NCBI GenBank assembly: GCA_964036045.1
Contig: OZ038378.1
Location: 57,883,408-57,947,407 of the forward strand
DNA length: 64,000 nt
Source of the DNA: Eutreptiella sp. 'Long Island Sound 2002'
Lineage: Eukaryota > Euglenozoa > Euglenophyceae > Eutreptiales > Eutreptiaceae
Reading direction: 5' to 3'
Both the position numbers and the translations under genes were made by a program. Shown here in pieces: positions 1 through 11,054 of this stretch (position 1 is its first letter; each line of letters opens with the position of its first letter). The notes under the pieces are model-generated. The model was not told where the DNA came from, made no database searches, and saw nothing but the letters and a program-made list of their open reading frames with translations.

Positions 1-2
1 TC

Positions 3-932
3 CAGGTGTCTACGGGGATTCCCTACTCTCACACGAGCAACCCCCTATGTGAGCGACAGATCCGTGTCCTGAAGGAGAACGTACGGATATGGTGCAAAAC
101 TGAACGCACCAGAGACTGGGTGAGACTACTCCCCGTCATATCCTTGATGATGAACTCCCAAGAGAGTTCAGCTACTGGCTACTCGCCCCACGAGCTATTC
201 CTGGGACGCCCGGCATGGTTCCTACATGCCCCCTATCCAGAGGACACCCATTCTTCTGTGGGTGAATGGGTCCAAGAGCAACAAGCGAAGGTGGACAAGG
301 CCAAGGCTATGCTCCAGAGAGTGAGGGAGCGTCAGTGGAACAAGAAGAACAAGCACCGAGTACCGGCCACCTACCAAGAGGGGGACTGGGTGCTGGTGCA
401 CCACAGTCGACTACCCGCCTGGCCACGCTCTACCAGCGATGACCCATACTTTGGGCCGTACAAGATCCTATCAGTGGATGGACACCGTATCACCGTGCGG
501 TGTTCTCCCCGTCTAGGGGGGACCCTGGTGTGCGCTGCTCAACACCTGAAGCGCTACCATGACCCTGAAGACCTCTGTGGGGAGGAGTGGGAGCTGAACG
601 ACGAGGAAATCGCCGCTCTGGACCTACAAGGGGCTGCCAGCCCTATGGAAGTTGAAGGTGAACTCCCCGACATGAACGCCGAGGAGATGGCTAAGGAGGG
701 CTTCTACCTGGTGAAGTCTGTCCTACGCCACCGCTATCGCCAGGGTTGGCGCTTCCTCACCCTCTGGGAAGGGTTTGGAGTCGAAGAGGCCACCTGGGAG
801 CCCTTCTCTGCATTTGTTCTACCTGAGGGACGCCTAAACTCAGTTCTGGTTGACTACTTGTCCCAGAACAACCTTGGTGAGTTGCTGAGGCTCGCTGAGA
901 CGCTTGCCTCCAAGACTAAAGCTAGAGACTGA
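3..932 (+). CDS. Element A pol, 3' end: integrase C-terminal part and chromodomain (partial)
   Basis: This is the last ~309 codons of a Ty3-type pol gene whose start lies left of the window. The reading frame is open from base 3 to a TGA at 930-932. It starts inside the integrase core just before the catalytic Glu (the CERQIRVL segment). It continues through the GKGY-like C-terminal integrase region (Trp/Tyr-rich, with VLVHHSRLPAWP) and ends in a chromodomain (YLVKSVLRHRY ... TLWEGFGVEEATWEP). The inner element (pol 14454-19370) has the same protein with only scattered substitutions. Chromodomains on integrases are known to guide chromovirus integration to chromatin; that role here is inferred. 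No break is visible in this part. The protein would act in the nucleus within the preintegration complex. Confidence 0.93.
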   Translation, partial: QVSTGIPYSHTSNPLCERQIRVLKENVRIWCKTERTRDWVRLLPVISLMMNSQESSATGYSPHELFLGRPAWFLHAPYPEDTHSSVGEWVQEQQAKVDKAKAMLQRVRERQWNKKNKHRVPATYQEGDWVLVHHSRLPAWPRSTSDDPYFGPYKILSVDGHRITVRCSPRLGGTLVCAAQHLKRYHDPEDLCGEEWELNDEEIAALDLQGAASPMEVEGELPDMNAEEMAKEGFYLVKSVLRHRYRQGWRFLTLWEGFGVEEATWEPFSAFVLPEGRLNSVLVDYLSQNNLGELLRLAETLASKTKARD

Positions 933-3176
933 ACCTTACCCTTACCTGCCAAAGCGTATGTGTGAGTGTGCTAGTCCTAAGGTCCTGAGAGCAAGCCGCA
1001 GAAGTGGTGTCCTAGTTATACCCAAGTCTGCGCCCTTGCTAAACCTGGAGGGTTGGCTTATTGATGCCACGGGGTACGCCCCGGGTCTCCCCTCCCCTAA
1101 GCGCCCAATTTCTGTGCTGGCGCAAAACCTTTGGGGAATACCCAGCGTACTAATCCAGGTATTGTTTTCCCTACCTATCTGTCTACTACAGGGAGGGGTG
1201 GCCAAAAGCTATGAAGGCTTGAAAACGCCGTTTTGCTAAATGGCCAAAACACTGACCTAACCACTGCCACCGCCCACCAACCCTGCTAAAATTGCAGGAA
1301 ACGGGTGCGACAGTGACATACGCACTACAGGTCCTACACACCCTACAGTGGCACCATCCTGGTGGGCGAGCACTGGGGCAACTGGCTCAAGCCCCCACTC
1401 AGGACTACCACTCCTACACGCACACTCTACTGGGCGTTGCGATGACAAAGGTGTCGTGGGTCCTAGCGACCCTCCTGTGAAATGACAAGAGAACACAGCG
1501 CTGCTAAGCAACTGTGGCCTAACAGGGGACGCCACAACGTGTTTCCCCTGCTAGGGCTTGGAGGGAAGAAGTGCTCTTGCGTGCACGGCGCAGATGTCGA
1601 AGAAGTCGGACTCCCTGCTCTGCCACAGGCAGAGGGGAGTTTTTTGTTTGTGTGATCTGCGCCCTTGTTTAGTAGGGCATAAAAAAATGCTGCTGCACCA
1701 ATCACCCTACCTGCCCACCTGTAAAACAAAGGCAAATGAAAGGGCGTTTGCGGCGGAAAAACCAAGCCACACTCCAGGTATTATACCCTTCTCAGTGTGA
1801 CCTATAATACACTGTCCGCAAACACGCTGGAGGACCAGCTACCCTTGTCAAGCAAGCAAGCGTTAAGGGACTCCTCAGGTTCTCTTAAAGAACGTACCGA
1901 GGAGCCCCTGGGTAGCCTAAACAAGGTTTACCGTGCGCACTTCGCGTGGCCTACCCTTTAATGCGTGTGTGCATGCGCGAGTATGCACGACCCACTTGGG
2001 CAAACCTGCCCATCTCAACCGTAATCACGAACTCCACCAGGGGGTGGCCCCGCCTGGGCTTACTCACCTTACCTACCGCTGGAGAGAGAGAGCAAGTGAG
2101 GGGCGCACGCGAAGAACGTTGCTATGCACTTGTGTGTATGTCTAATCACCCCTATCTGACCGCTAATCATCGGCAATCTTTCTAATCAATCCCTCTATCG
2201 CGTTCTATCTTTGTTAGCGCTGCTACAAGGCTCGTACACGGAGATACGAGACGAGCAATGTGTATGCGGCATACGAGACGAGCATACCTGTAGTTTATAC
2301 CTGATTCATTGAAGTCTTTTTCGTTGATATCCGAATTCTTGAATTTTTGAAGCTTCTATTAGTGTGGGTGGAATCTGTATGTTTATTTATTAATGTGTGT
2401 CTCGTCATTTTCAAGACTACGTGACACATACGTTTATAATTCCATTATTTCTCCATTTACCAGCGCTTCGCTAGGAGCCGCTCCTGCGCGCCGCCATTTT
2501 ATGCGTATGAATTTCTGGATTTAAAAAATCCAGAGATGACTATAATTCCTATAAAAATGTGCTTCTGATGCACAATTGGATTCTGCTCAGGTGTGTTGTT
2601 TCAGAAAATTTCTACGCTGTCATTTGACGGATTTTGGTGTCGTTGCTTCGTTTTTGCGTGGATTCGTCCATAATTCCCCCATTCCTGCCTCTGCAGATAC
2701 CCACACGCAGCCTCGCTGAGTAGGCCGTGTTCGGGCCGAAACGCAGGTGCCTGGAGAGACTGAGCAGAACCAAAACCCCACCAAGGGGCAAATTATTTTC
2801 TTTCACGACTCCCTTCGCCCTAAGACAGGTCACAGGTCGCCAGCAGGTTTACGAGAACCCATGCGAGTGTGTATAATGTGTCTTGCGTTGGGTTTGTGTC
2901 GACGCTGCGTCTTGGAGGGAGGGATGCATATGCACATGTTTGGCATGCTCCCATACTAACCCAACCAAGCCACAGGAGCCCCAGCAGCGCCATGAGCGCT
3001 GAGTCTTCTGTAGGAAATGATACAATCAGAGGAGCAAAAGAGCGCCAGCCATGGTGAGCGCTCATTTTTCAGTGTGAGGGAAACTGTAGGTATTTTAAAG
3101 TAGATGTGGAAACCAAGGAAAGGCCAAGAAAAATTCCCTTTTTCCTTAAATGCGACAGTGGTGGCTGCCACAGCAC
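933..3176 (+). other. Long 3' noncoding tail of element A
   Basis: About 2.24 kb lies between the pol stop and the polypurine tract. Homologous tails occur in the inner element (19371-21615) and in B (27464-29708). Small open frames are present, but they shift or end differently among the three copies, so I see no conserved protein. The tail has a conserved stem-loop at 1867-1907 and a GC-rich stretch near 2460-2505. Such a long tail is unusual for Ty3-type elements and could hold RNA signals such as packaging, export or 3' processing; this is inference. Confidence 0.8.
1867..1907 (+). other. Conserved stem-loop in 3' tail (element A copy)
   Basis: An outer stem pairs GGG(a)CTCCTC with GAGGAGCCC. 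An inner stem pairs GTTCT with AGAAC around a 5-nt loop CTTAA. The same structure is present at 20305-20345 and 28406-28446. Its function is unknown. Confidence 0.6.
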
Positions 3177-3184
3177 AAGGGGGG
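3177..3184 (+). other. Polypurine tract of element A
   Basis: AAGGGGGG lies directly before the 3' LTR, where plus-strand DNA priming is expected. The inner element has the identical tract at 21616-21623. Confidence 0.8.
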
Positions 3185-3971
3185 AGTAAGAAAAAGTGCT
3201 TTTCCATTGCTTTGAGGCATATTCTAGTTGTATTAGAGATGCACTGAGCATCCATGCATTTTTATCTTAGTATTGGTCCCACCAAAAGTGGTGATAACAC
3301 ATTTTGACCTATGGAACCAAACACCCAATCAGGATATGGAGTGGACCCCTTAATCCCCTTTCAATGTGAAGTAAAACATCTTTTCCTGAGTTTACTGAGA
3401 ACTGACATATCCAAGGCAGAGCCTATGAATTTATCTATGTTTTTCCATGAATACTTATCTGCCCTAGTGGTATACACCCTAGGGGGCTAGGCACCTCTTT
3501 TTGAGAGGTCCTGGGTTCAATTCCTGGTCAGCCTAGCTAAGTAGGAAGATCCCATGTGACATGGCAGTGACCTCATCGCCACATGCCCTGCCACCTCAGC
3601 ACATATGGGACCCAAGACAAAGAGTGCACATCTCCTGAGATGGCACTATGGAGAGAGAGTGACCATGAGGCAGTTTTCTCACTCTTTTCCAAAAACATTT
3701 CCGCTATCTTTGTGAATATGCATTCATTTGTGACCTGAGTTGCAGTTTCTGTGAATATCCAATCATCTTTCACTGTTTACACTGCAGCCCTTCATGCTTT
3801 GATCCTGATCTTCTCCTCTTTGCACACTTCTGGCTTGGGTTATCCTGGATTCACTCTATGTCTGCAAAACAAAGGTTTTCATCTTCCAAAACAAGCAGCA
3901 GGAAACCCTACACCTACAGCAAGCAGCAGGACAAGCAAAAACACAGTGCTGAAAACACTATAAACTTTTCT
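3185..3971 (+). mobile_element. 3' LTR of element A
   Basis: This is a ~787-bp copy of the family LTR. It starts AGTAAG and ends TTTTCT, homologous to 7761-8545, 11055-11851 and 21624-22420. The polypurine tract on its left and the absence of a primer binding site on its right show that it is a 3' LTR. It is followed directly by a foreign gag-like gene on the opposite strand. It contains the tRNA-like segment (3455-3540) with the B-box-like GGTTCAATTCC. Confidence 0.9.
3455..3540 (+). other. tRNA-Lys(UUU)-like segment in LTR of element A
   Basis: The anticodon-like arm is ACCTC-TTTTTGA-GAGGT and the T-arm-like hairpin has loop TTCAATT. In this copy the outer 7-bp stem is degraded (TTATCTG against TAGCTAA). 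See 11325-11410 for the best-preserved copy. Confidence 0.5.
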
Positions 3972-6900
3972 GCGGGTGTGGTGGAGGTTGCGGTACTCCT
4001 TGAGTACCTCCTCTCCAACCCACTCCAGGATCCCGTCGCAACTCATCCGCGCCGGCATGGCCTGCAGACGGATGGTCTGGTCGCTCACGTCACACTCATC
4101 AAGGCGCCACATCGCGGTCTTCTCGCAATCGCCCGTGACGGTGATGAGGAGGGCGTTCCGCAGGGAGTGCCGTTTGACATCCCGGGCCACGTTCTTCCTT
4201 GTCCAAGCCAACACGTTCGTATGATACTCCTTGGGGAGCATCATCTTGACAATGTGGTTGGACTTGGCCCTCTTGGCTTCCTCCTTGGTGACTCTCTTGA
4301 TCCATGCTTCCGGCAGCATGGAGAGCAGGCAGGCCTGCTCGTCACCCACATTCCAGTCCTCCACGTTGCGGCGGAGAAGGGTGTATTGCCCCCTGAAGTG
4401 TCGCCAATCCCGTAGGCGGATCTCCCGACCATCATGCTGAAGCTTGATGGCCTTCCACCGCTTGGCAGCCACCTGCAGAGCGTCTACCCGCTCTTGCTCG
4501 TTGAGCCACTTCTTGGCTTCCTTGAGGGTCCTGATCTTCCCCTCCTTGGTCGCCATGAAGTATAGCTCTTGGAGCACCTCCGGCAGGCGGTACCTGAACC
4601 GTTTGAAGACATATCTCTCCGCATCTGCGGGATCCATGTCTTCAGTGACGGTCATCCCCCAATCGTCCAGCTTCTCCAAGAAGCGATCGAGGTTGAGGGG
4701 GTGGCCATCGTATGTGGGGGGCTTGATGTCCTTCAGGTCTTTCCACACGGCGGCATCCGCGGCCTTAGAGACCATGAACGCCGGCCGCGAGGTCGACCGA
4801 GGTTCCCATCGGTGTCTCCGATGGACTCCCACGGCCGCCACTTCCATCTCCTCCACGGCATCTGTGTGGCTACGCCGTGGTTCCTCCATTTACGCTGAAC
4901 CTAGATGTTCACGCCGTACTCCTTCCATGTATGCCTCCTCATCACGGCGCCGGCGGCTGCGTTCAGCGGCCTCCCGTCGTACACCACGCGGCGGGGTAAT
5001 GCCGAACTCCTCCAGGTCTTCCTCACCTCCGCCGACATCCCACTCCAGGTCCCCTCCGAGGACCTCATCCCTGAGTCCACCATAACGCCCGCCAGCCATT
5101 GGGATCGGCTTCGGGGCTGGTGCGGGGCGTCGGGGGCGTACCGGTGTCCGCGGTGGTGCACGGCGGTTGTGGTACTCCGCACTGAGCCACTCATCACGCC
5201 ACTCCTTACTGCCACTGCCGGGCGGCACGCGCTCGTTGCGGCGGCCCGCGCTGTGGTGAGAGGGGGCGCTGAGAGAGGGGGCACTGGCGCTGGGGCGACT
5301 CCTGGGGGCTCCGCCGGGGGCGTGGGCTCTGCCTGGACCTGGTCCAGGTCCCCACCGTCGTCCGACGAGCCAGACTCCAGGGGTGGGTGGTCGCTGCCGA
5401 CGCTCCCACGGCCTTCCAGCTCGTCCAACCTCTGCTCCAGGCCGTTGATGACCTTGTTCAGCAGCCTGGTCTCGCCCCTGGCGATGTCCAGCTCCCTCTG
5501 GGCGGCGGTGGCGACCTTGGCGATCTTGACCATCTCCGTCTTGGCGATGTCCAGCTCCTTCTGTCACCCGCAGCGACCCTGGCGATGCGGATCATCTCGC
5601 CCTTGCCCGTGTCTACCTCGCGCTCGAGGGACTGGACCCTCCTGCGGAGGTGGACAATCCACCGCCAGGTGGCATCCGGGTCACCGTTCCCTGGTGGGTC
5701 GTCGGGGGCCCCAGGGGGTCCTCCAGGAGGGCCTCCGCCCGGTCCGCCCGGTCCAGGGGGTCCTCCCCCTCCCGGAGGTCCGCCTCCGGGGGGTCCACTT
5801 GGTGGGCGTCCTCCAGGGGGTCCTCACGGGTCTGCGCCAGGGAGTCCTGGTGGGTCTCCGCCGGGTCGCCTGGGTGGGTCCGAGGATGGGGGCTTCTCCG
5901 TGTAACCGAAGTCCATGTGTTCATCCTCGTCCAGGTCGCCCCACCTAGGCGTCTCGGTCTCGCACTCGGTGGATTCCGAGCTCCGGTAGGGGGGAGGAAG
6001 ATCCTCACTCTCCCCCTCCGGCTCCATGGGGACGTCTCTGCCTCCGCCACCAGCCACTCCTCGGCGATGTCGGCAGCCTCGTCCATCGCCGTCGCTGGCA
6101 GTGAAGAAGGGGTCGGAGTCGTGGGGGCGTCCGCCCGCTGGCCTCCGTGACCTCTCGGGGGTCTTCCCCTTACCCTTCCTCCGTTGGTAGGCGGTGGAGC
6201 CACTGTCCCCACTGCTGCCCGTGTCGACCTCCTCCAGATCCAGCGTCATCTTGGAGGAGGCGTCCCCTTCGAAGAGCTTTCGAAGGGTCTCCACTCGGGA
6301 TCCTCCCGGGGGAGTCTCGCGCTGGAGCTTGCCCTCCGCCTCCTCCATCGCGGCGGCCGTGGCTGCAGCAGCTCGCCTTTCGGCCTCTTCCCGGGCACGG
6401 GCAGCCTCGGCTTCCCGAGCCCGCTGCAGCCGAGCCTTCTCCGCCTCCAAGGCTGCCAGCTCCGCCTCCGTCTCGGCCCTCTCCTCAGCGACCTTCCGTC
6501 GCGCGGCCTCGATGGCGTCCTTCCTGGCGGCGTCTGCCTGGGCCTTGGCCGTTGCTTCGGCGTGGGCCCTTTCTTCCGCCTTCTTCTTTGCCCTCTCTTG
6601 GGCCAGCGCCTCTTCCAGCGCCTTCACCTCGGCCTCCTTGCGAACAATGGCCTCCTGGGCCAGGCGGGCTTCCTGGGCGGCTGCCGCCATCTCACCCCTG
6701 ACCCGGGCAGTCGCTGCCTCCTGGGCGGCTGCAGCCGTGAGTCCGGCCGCAATGGCCGCCACGGTCGAGGCGTGGAAGGCCATGCCTCTGCCCAAATCTG
6801 CAGCCTTCTCCTGGGCAATGCCGACGGCGCCTACCACGGCAGCGTTCTGCTGCGTGGCCCGTTGCCGGGCAACCCGAAGGTTGCAGGGCACCCCACAGGC

Positions 6901-7665
6901 GCGCTCGCAGGTGCGGGCGACGTCCCTTTGGTCGGGAGCGACGCTGCTGCTGGAGCTGGCCTGGTCGGCCGGCATCCTTCCGCGGTGGGCCGACTCCACG
7001 TCGCTGCTGGGGCCTGACTTCCTCAGGTGCAGCTGACGGGGCTTGGCCTTGGCCTGCTTGGCGACCTCGAGGAAGTCGCCAAGGGTGGTGTGGTCGGGGT
7101 GGTGACCGCCACTGGCCCCTTGGGGGCTGGGGGCTGGGGTTACGCCCTTGGCAGCTTGGGCGGCTTCGGCGGCCAGGGATTCCTGGTACTCCCGCCACTT
7201 CTTGTCCCGCTTCCTGTCCCCGGCGGAACGCTTCTCCTTCCGAGGAGACGCGCTGCTGCTGCTGCTCTGCCGCGTGCGCTCGTTCCCCGGCTCCAGGAAC
7301 TTCTTCTCGATCATGTCCCACATGAAGACGTTGATCGTGGCGCCCGACGGGTACTCGTTGGGGATCTCGTCCTCTTCAATCCCGTCAGGGCGCAGCCCTT
7401 TGCCGGGTCTGTCCGGCCGTGTCCAGACCATCCAGCGCTTGGTGCGGAAGCAGTAGGCATACCCTTCCACCCGCAGCCAGTCTTCCACTGCCTGCAGGCG
7501 GTCGGCGCCCATATCCTCGCGGAGCTCGAAGCTCCCGGGCATGCCGCCTTCGCACTGGGGGTTGCTGTGGCGGTAGTGCTGCCCCCACACCAACCCACGC
7601 AGTAGGCGCACCGCATGGAGCTGGGGCTGCGGCCACGTCTTGCCCGCCTCCTGCCAATTCACCAT
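3972..7665 (-). pseudogene. Gag-like gene of a different retroelement, decayed and truncated
   Basis: Read on the minus strand, the gene starts at ATG 7665 (MVNWQEAGKTW). It gives an N-terminal domain of unknown type, a Ser-rich stretch, then a long Ala/Glu/Arg-rich coiled coil (about 6250-6780), an acidic part and a Gly/Pro-rich segment. A second coiled coil follows (around 5440-5640). The last part (4889-3972) resembles a Ty3-type capsid: IKPPTYDGHPLNLDRFLEKLD followed by helical, charged sequence. Breaks seen: a TGA after GADP near 5824, a frame change near 5550, another between about 5200 and 5300, and a TAA at 4890-4892 in the same frame as the following ATG. The 3' end is cut by element A's LTR and the far 5' side by element B's LTR; the frame stays open into both LTRs by chance. 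It is unlike the gag at 11952-14453, so it belongs to another family. Confidence 0.7.
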
Positions 7666-7760
7666 TGTTCCCCTCGATGGACCTGTCTTCGGGGTGGCTG
7701 TTGAGGCAGTTGATGAAGCTGGGAGTGTGCCCTTGCTGGTCGGCCGAAGAAACTCGCTGA

Positions 7761-8545
7761 AGTAAGAAAAAGTGCTTTTCCAATGCTTTGAGGCATACTC
7801 TAGTTGTATTAGAGATGCACAGAGCATCCAGGCATTTCTATCTTAGTATTGGTCCCACCAAAAGTGGTGATAACACATTTTGACCTATGGAACCAAACAC
7901 CCAATCAGGATATGAAGTGGACCCCTTAATCCCCTTTCAATGTGAGGCAAATCATCATTCCCTGAGTTGACTGAGAACTGACATATCCAGGGCAGAGCCT
8001 ATGAATTTATCTATGTTTTTCCATGAATTCTTAGCTGTCCTAGTGGTATGCACCCTAGGGGGCTGGGCACCTCTTTTTGAGAGGTCCTGGGTTCAATTCC
8101 CGGTCAGCCTAGCTAAGTAGGAAGATCCCATGTGACATGGCAGTGACCTCATCGCCACATACCATGCCACCTCAGCAAATATGGGACCCAAAACAAAGAG
8201 TGCACATCTCCTGAGATGGCACTATGGAGATAGAGTGACCATGGGGCAGTTTTCCAACTCTTTTCCAAAACATTGCAGCTATCTTTGTGAATATGCAATC
8301 CGATTTGGCCTGAGTTGCAGTTTCTGTGAATATCCTTTCATCTTTCACTGTTTACACTGCAGCCCTTCATGCTTTGATCCTGATTCTCTTCTCCTTGCAT
8401 ACCTCTGGCCTGGGCTATCCTGGATTGACTGTATTTCAGCAAACAAAAGCTTTTCATCTTCAAAAACAAGCAGCAGGAAACCCTACACCAGCAGCAAGCA
8501 GCAAGAGAGGCACAAACACAGTGTTGAAATCACTAGAAAGGTTTC
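7761..8545 (+). mobile_element. 5' LTR of element B
   Basis: This ~785-bp LTR copy is the most diverged of the four, with several substitutions near its 3' end (CACTAGAAAGGTTTCT). It is followed by a primer-binding-like GGTAGCAAGAGACAG and the element's gag, so it is a 5' LTR. Its left neighbour is the minus-strand gag-like gene. No matching right-hand target duplication can be found because B's 3' LTR is missing. Confidence 0.88.
8031..8116 (+). other. tRNA-Lys(UUU)-like segment in 5' LTR of element B
   Basis: It has the same anticodon-like and T-like hairpins as the other copies. The closing stem TTAGCTG/TAGCTAA pairs with one G-U wobble. Confidence 0.5.
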
Positions 8546-8646
8546 TGGTAGCAAGAGACAGACTGTCTCTGCGCACCGGCAGCAACCCCGCACCGTACAT
8601 CCAGTGTGCCGAGTACAGTCACATATAAGCGGAAGGGCGAACGAAG
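8546..8646 (+). promoter_or_regulatory. Primer binding site and leader of element B
   Basis: The LTR is followed by (T)GGTAGCAAGAGACAG, which resembles the TGGTA...AGAG type of primer site used by initiator-Met tRNA in many Ty3 elements. About 100 nt of leader separate it from the gag ATG at 8647. Confidence 0.55.
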
Positions 8647-11054
8647 ATGGACACAAGGAAGGAGGACGCCGACGTGAAGACAGCGCCTGAGGCACCGGCA
8701 AGGCGAGCACCTGGTGAACCTGGACCTGGACCTAGCGCTGTACCCTCGGAGCCCTTACATGGGCCAGTGGAAGTGGCTGAGGACTCGTTGGATGGACTCC
8801 AGACGGCCTTCAGGGCCCTCTCAGTCGAGGAGGTGGTCACTCAGCCTGTGAAGAGCAAGAGAGAGAGAGCGAGAAGGATGCTGGAGACAAAGCAGACGAA
8901 GGAGAGGAACAAGGGCAAGACCTGACGAATGACCCTACCTTCGAAGGCGCACCAAGCGCTTCTGGCCTCCACGCATCACCCTCTCCTATAACCACCACAC
9001 TCCCAATTCCAGACCCAGCCGCTGCAACATCCACTCCCATAACCAATCCGCCTATGGCAGAGGGCACAGGCTTTACTGGCATGCCTCCCTACCCCGCCTA
9101 TGGTATGGGCCCACCTACCACTGCGTTCCCTGAGGCAACTACTGCCAGTGAGCCGGTGGCTTCCAGTTCTGCGCCGCGATGGTATGCGGCTGACTATCAC
9201 CATCCACTACCCGCTACTGGAACCTATGTGGATGTTCCTGGGTATGCACCTGGGTATGCAACCTTGAGTGGGTTGAGGAGAGGACCTGGGTCTCTTGGAG
9301 GCAGGAGTAGAGGATCAGGGAGATCCTCCAACAGGTCCCTGACGCGGTCGGAGATCAACGAGGTGCTCCGAGGAGCCACTTCAAAAATCGTGGGCGACCT
9401 CACTCAAGAGATCCGAGAGAAACTGGAGCCCCTGATGATACCGCCCCAAGCGTCACCTACCACGGTGGGAATGTCACCCCACCGAGTACAGGCTAACCAC
9501 CTGGCGGCAGGGCTGACAAACACCCTGGGGAGCCTGAGGAGCCGACCGATGCCGACTCCTGCAGCTATACCGAGAAGTCCTTTCGTACCGAGAACGGCCC
9601 AGCCGCCCTACAGCCACGTGACGAACTCTACGAGGGCCGAGCTGGACCGGCTGGGGCTCACAGCCTTGAGGGCAATGGTGGACATGGAGCCTCATGGCTC
9701 TAGTGATCTAGGCGGAGACCCCTCCGATGATGAGCCGCCGTCGATGACTTCTGCTTCGCCCTCGGAGGACGATGACCCGGAGGACCCCGAGGATCCAAGG
9801 GGGAAGAAGAAGAAGAAGAAGAAGAAGAAGACCCGACGCCCTGAGGGACGCAGGTCTCAGGAGGCGAAGGCTATTGCCACCTCCAAGATCGTGGTGAACC
9901 TGCCTGAGTTCACAGGCAAGGACCTCAGCGAGTTCGCTGAGAATTTTGGCTGGTTTCTCCGATTGACCGGCCAAACCCACGCTAGTGGGCGAGTCAAGTG
10001 CGATCTGCTCCTGCAGTGCTGCAAGACCAAGTACCTGGAGAAGCAGGTCAGGCAGATCGTGACTAACTCCGCCACCTTTGCCGATGTGTTGGTTGCCCTG
10101 GAGAGGCAGTACCCGACCTACGAAACCGACCTCTCCATCAGGGCCGAGATCCAGAACCTGCCCGTGCTGCCCAACAACCCCAAACCTGGCAGGGTCTCTG
10201 AGCTGTTGGCTGACCTGGATCACTGGGCTGGACGACTGACGCCCGGTTCCTACAGCAGCGACGACCTGCTGTTCTGGTTGGTGGCCAAGCTCCCTCGAGA
10301 GCTATGGGACGAGTGCCGTTCGACGGCGGAGCGCAAGGCTAGATCCCTCCGCTACGAGGATCTATGCGTGCTACTCCTGGAGCTGGCGCTGGAGAAGGAG
10401 AGCGACCAGCACTTGAACAACTACCGTCCGGGTGGTGGAGGTTCTGGAGGCCATGGCAAAGGGTACCAAGGTTCCCGACCTGGGCAGGGGACTACCCCCA
10501 AACACGCCCACGCCCGTATCATGGAGAACGTTAAGGAGCTATTCTGGTGTGATACCAGAGACGAGCAGGGCCACCTGCAGCACGCCCCTGACTGCGAGCA
10601 GCGAGACTGCTTCGTAGTCCAGGGGAAGCAGCAGGAGAAGAACACCGGCGCCAAAGCGAAGCTGCCGGATCATTACAGGTGCACCATCACGTGTGCATTC
10701 TGCGGGAAGTTGAAGCACTACGAGGATGAGTGCTACCATAAGCAACGCCTATCGGCGAAGCTTAAAGGTGAAGATCCTGGTAAAGGCTCAGGCAAAGGTG
10801 GAGGCAAAAGCAAAGGCAACGACTCCGGCAAGGGCAAGTCGAAAGGACGTGGACAAGGGCATAACAAAGGTCAAGGTGGACGAGGAGGAGGCGCTAACCG
10901 CCAGCCAGATAAGGACAACAAGAATAAGGACAAGAACGGAGGCAACCCCAACCCTAATCCAGGGGGGAACTCCGAGCCCTCTGGAGGGCAGTCTGGTCCT
11001 ACCACACGCTCACAAACGCAGGCCCAGCAAGAACAAGGAGCCAAGCGTGAGCAT
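8647..11054 (+). pseudogene. Element B gag, frameshifted and split by the inner element
   Basis: This is homologous to the intact gag at 11952-14453. The ATG at 8647 opens a short frame (MDTRKEDADVKTAPEAPAR...) that goes out of frame after about residue 75 and stops at 8925. The correct frame resumes from about 9054: a Pro/Ser-rich N-terminus, an oligo-Lys tract near 9805-9830, the capsid-like region, and the CCHC knuckle (CAFCGKLKHYEDEC). It is interrupted after KREH, where the inner element was inserted; the last ~35 residues are found at 22421-22530. With the insertion removed the C-terminal half would still be continuous. It cannot now encode a full Gag. Confidence 0.9.
11050..11054 (+). 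repeat. Target site duplication, left copy (AGCAT)
   Basis: AGCAT ends the left part of B's gag and is repeated at 22421-22425 after the inner element. The uninterrupted gag of the inner element reads GAGCATGAAGG at the equivalent place, which proves the empty site. Confidence 0.92.

Noticed and set aside
904-1239. A 111-codon frame overlapping the end of pol, present in all three elements
   Set aside because: It is in another frame, its end differs among copies (118 codons in the inner element), and its differences are mostly replacement changes. The overall similarity of the copies explains it.
5650-7036. Long plus-strand frames opposite the inverted gag
   Set aside because: They are Pro/Ser/Ala low-complexity shadows of the Ala/Glu/Arg coiled coil on the minus strand.
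3185-8545. Reading the LTRs at 3185 and 7761 as the two ends of one element carrying the inverted gag
   Set aside because: No primer site follows the first LTR and no polypurine tract precedes the second. They are the 3' LTR of A and the 5' LTR of B.
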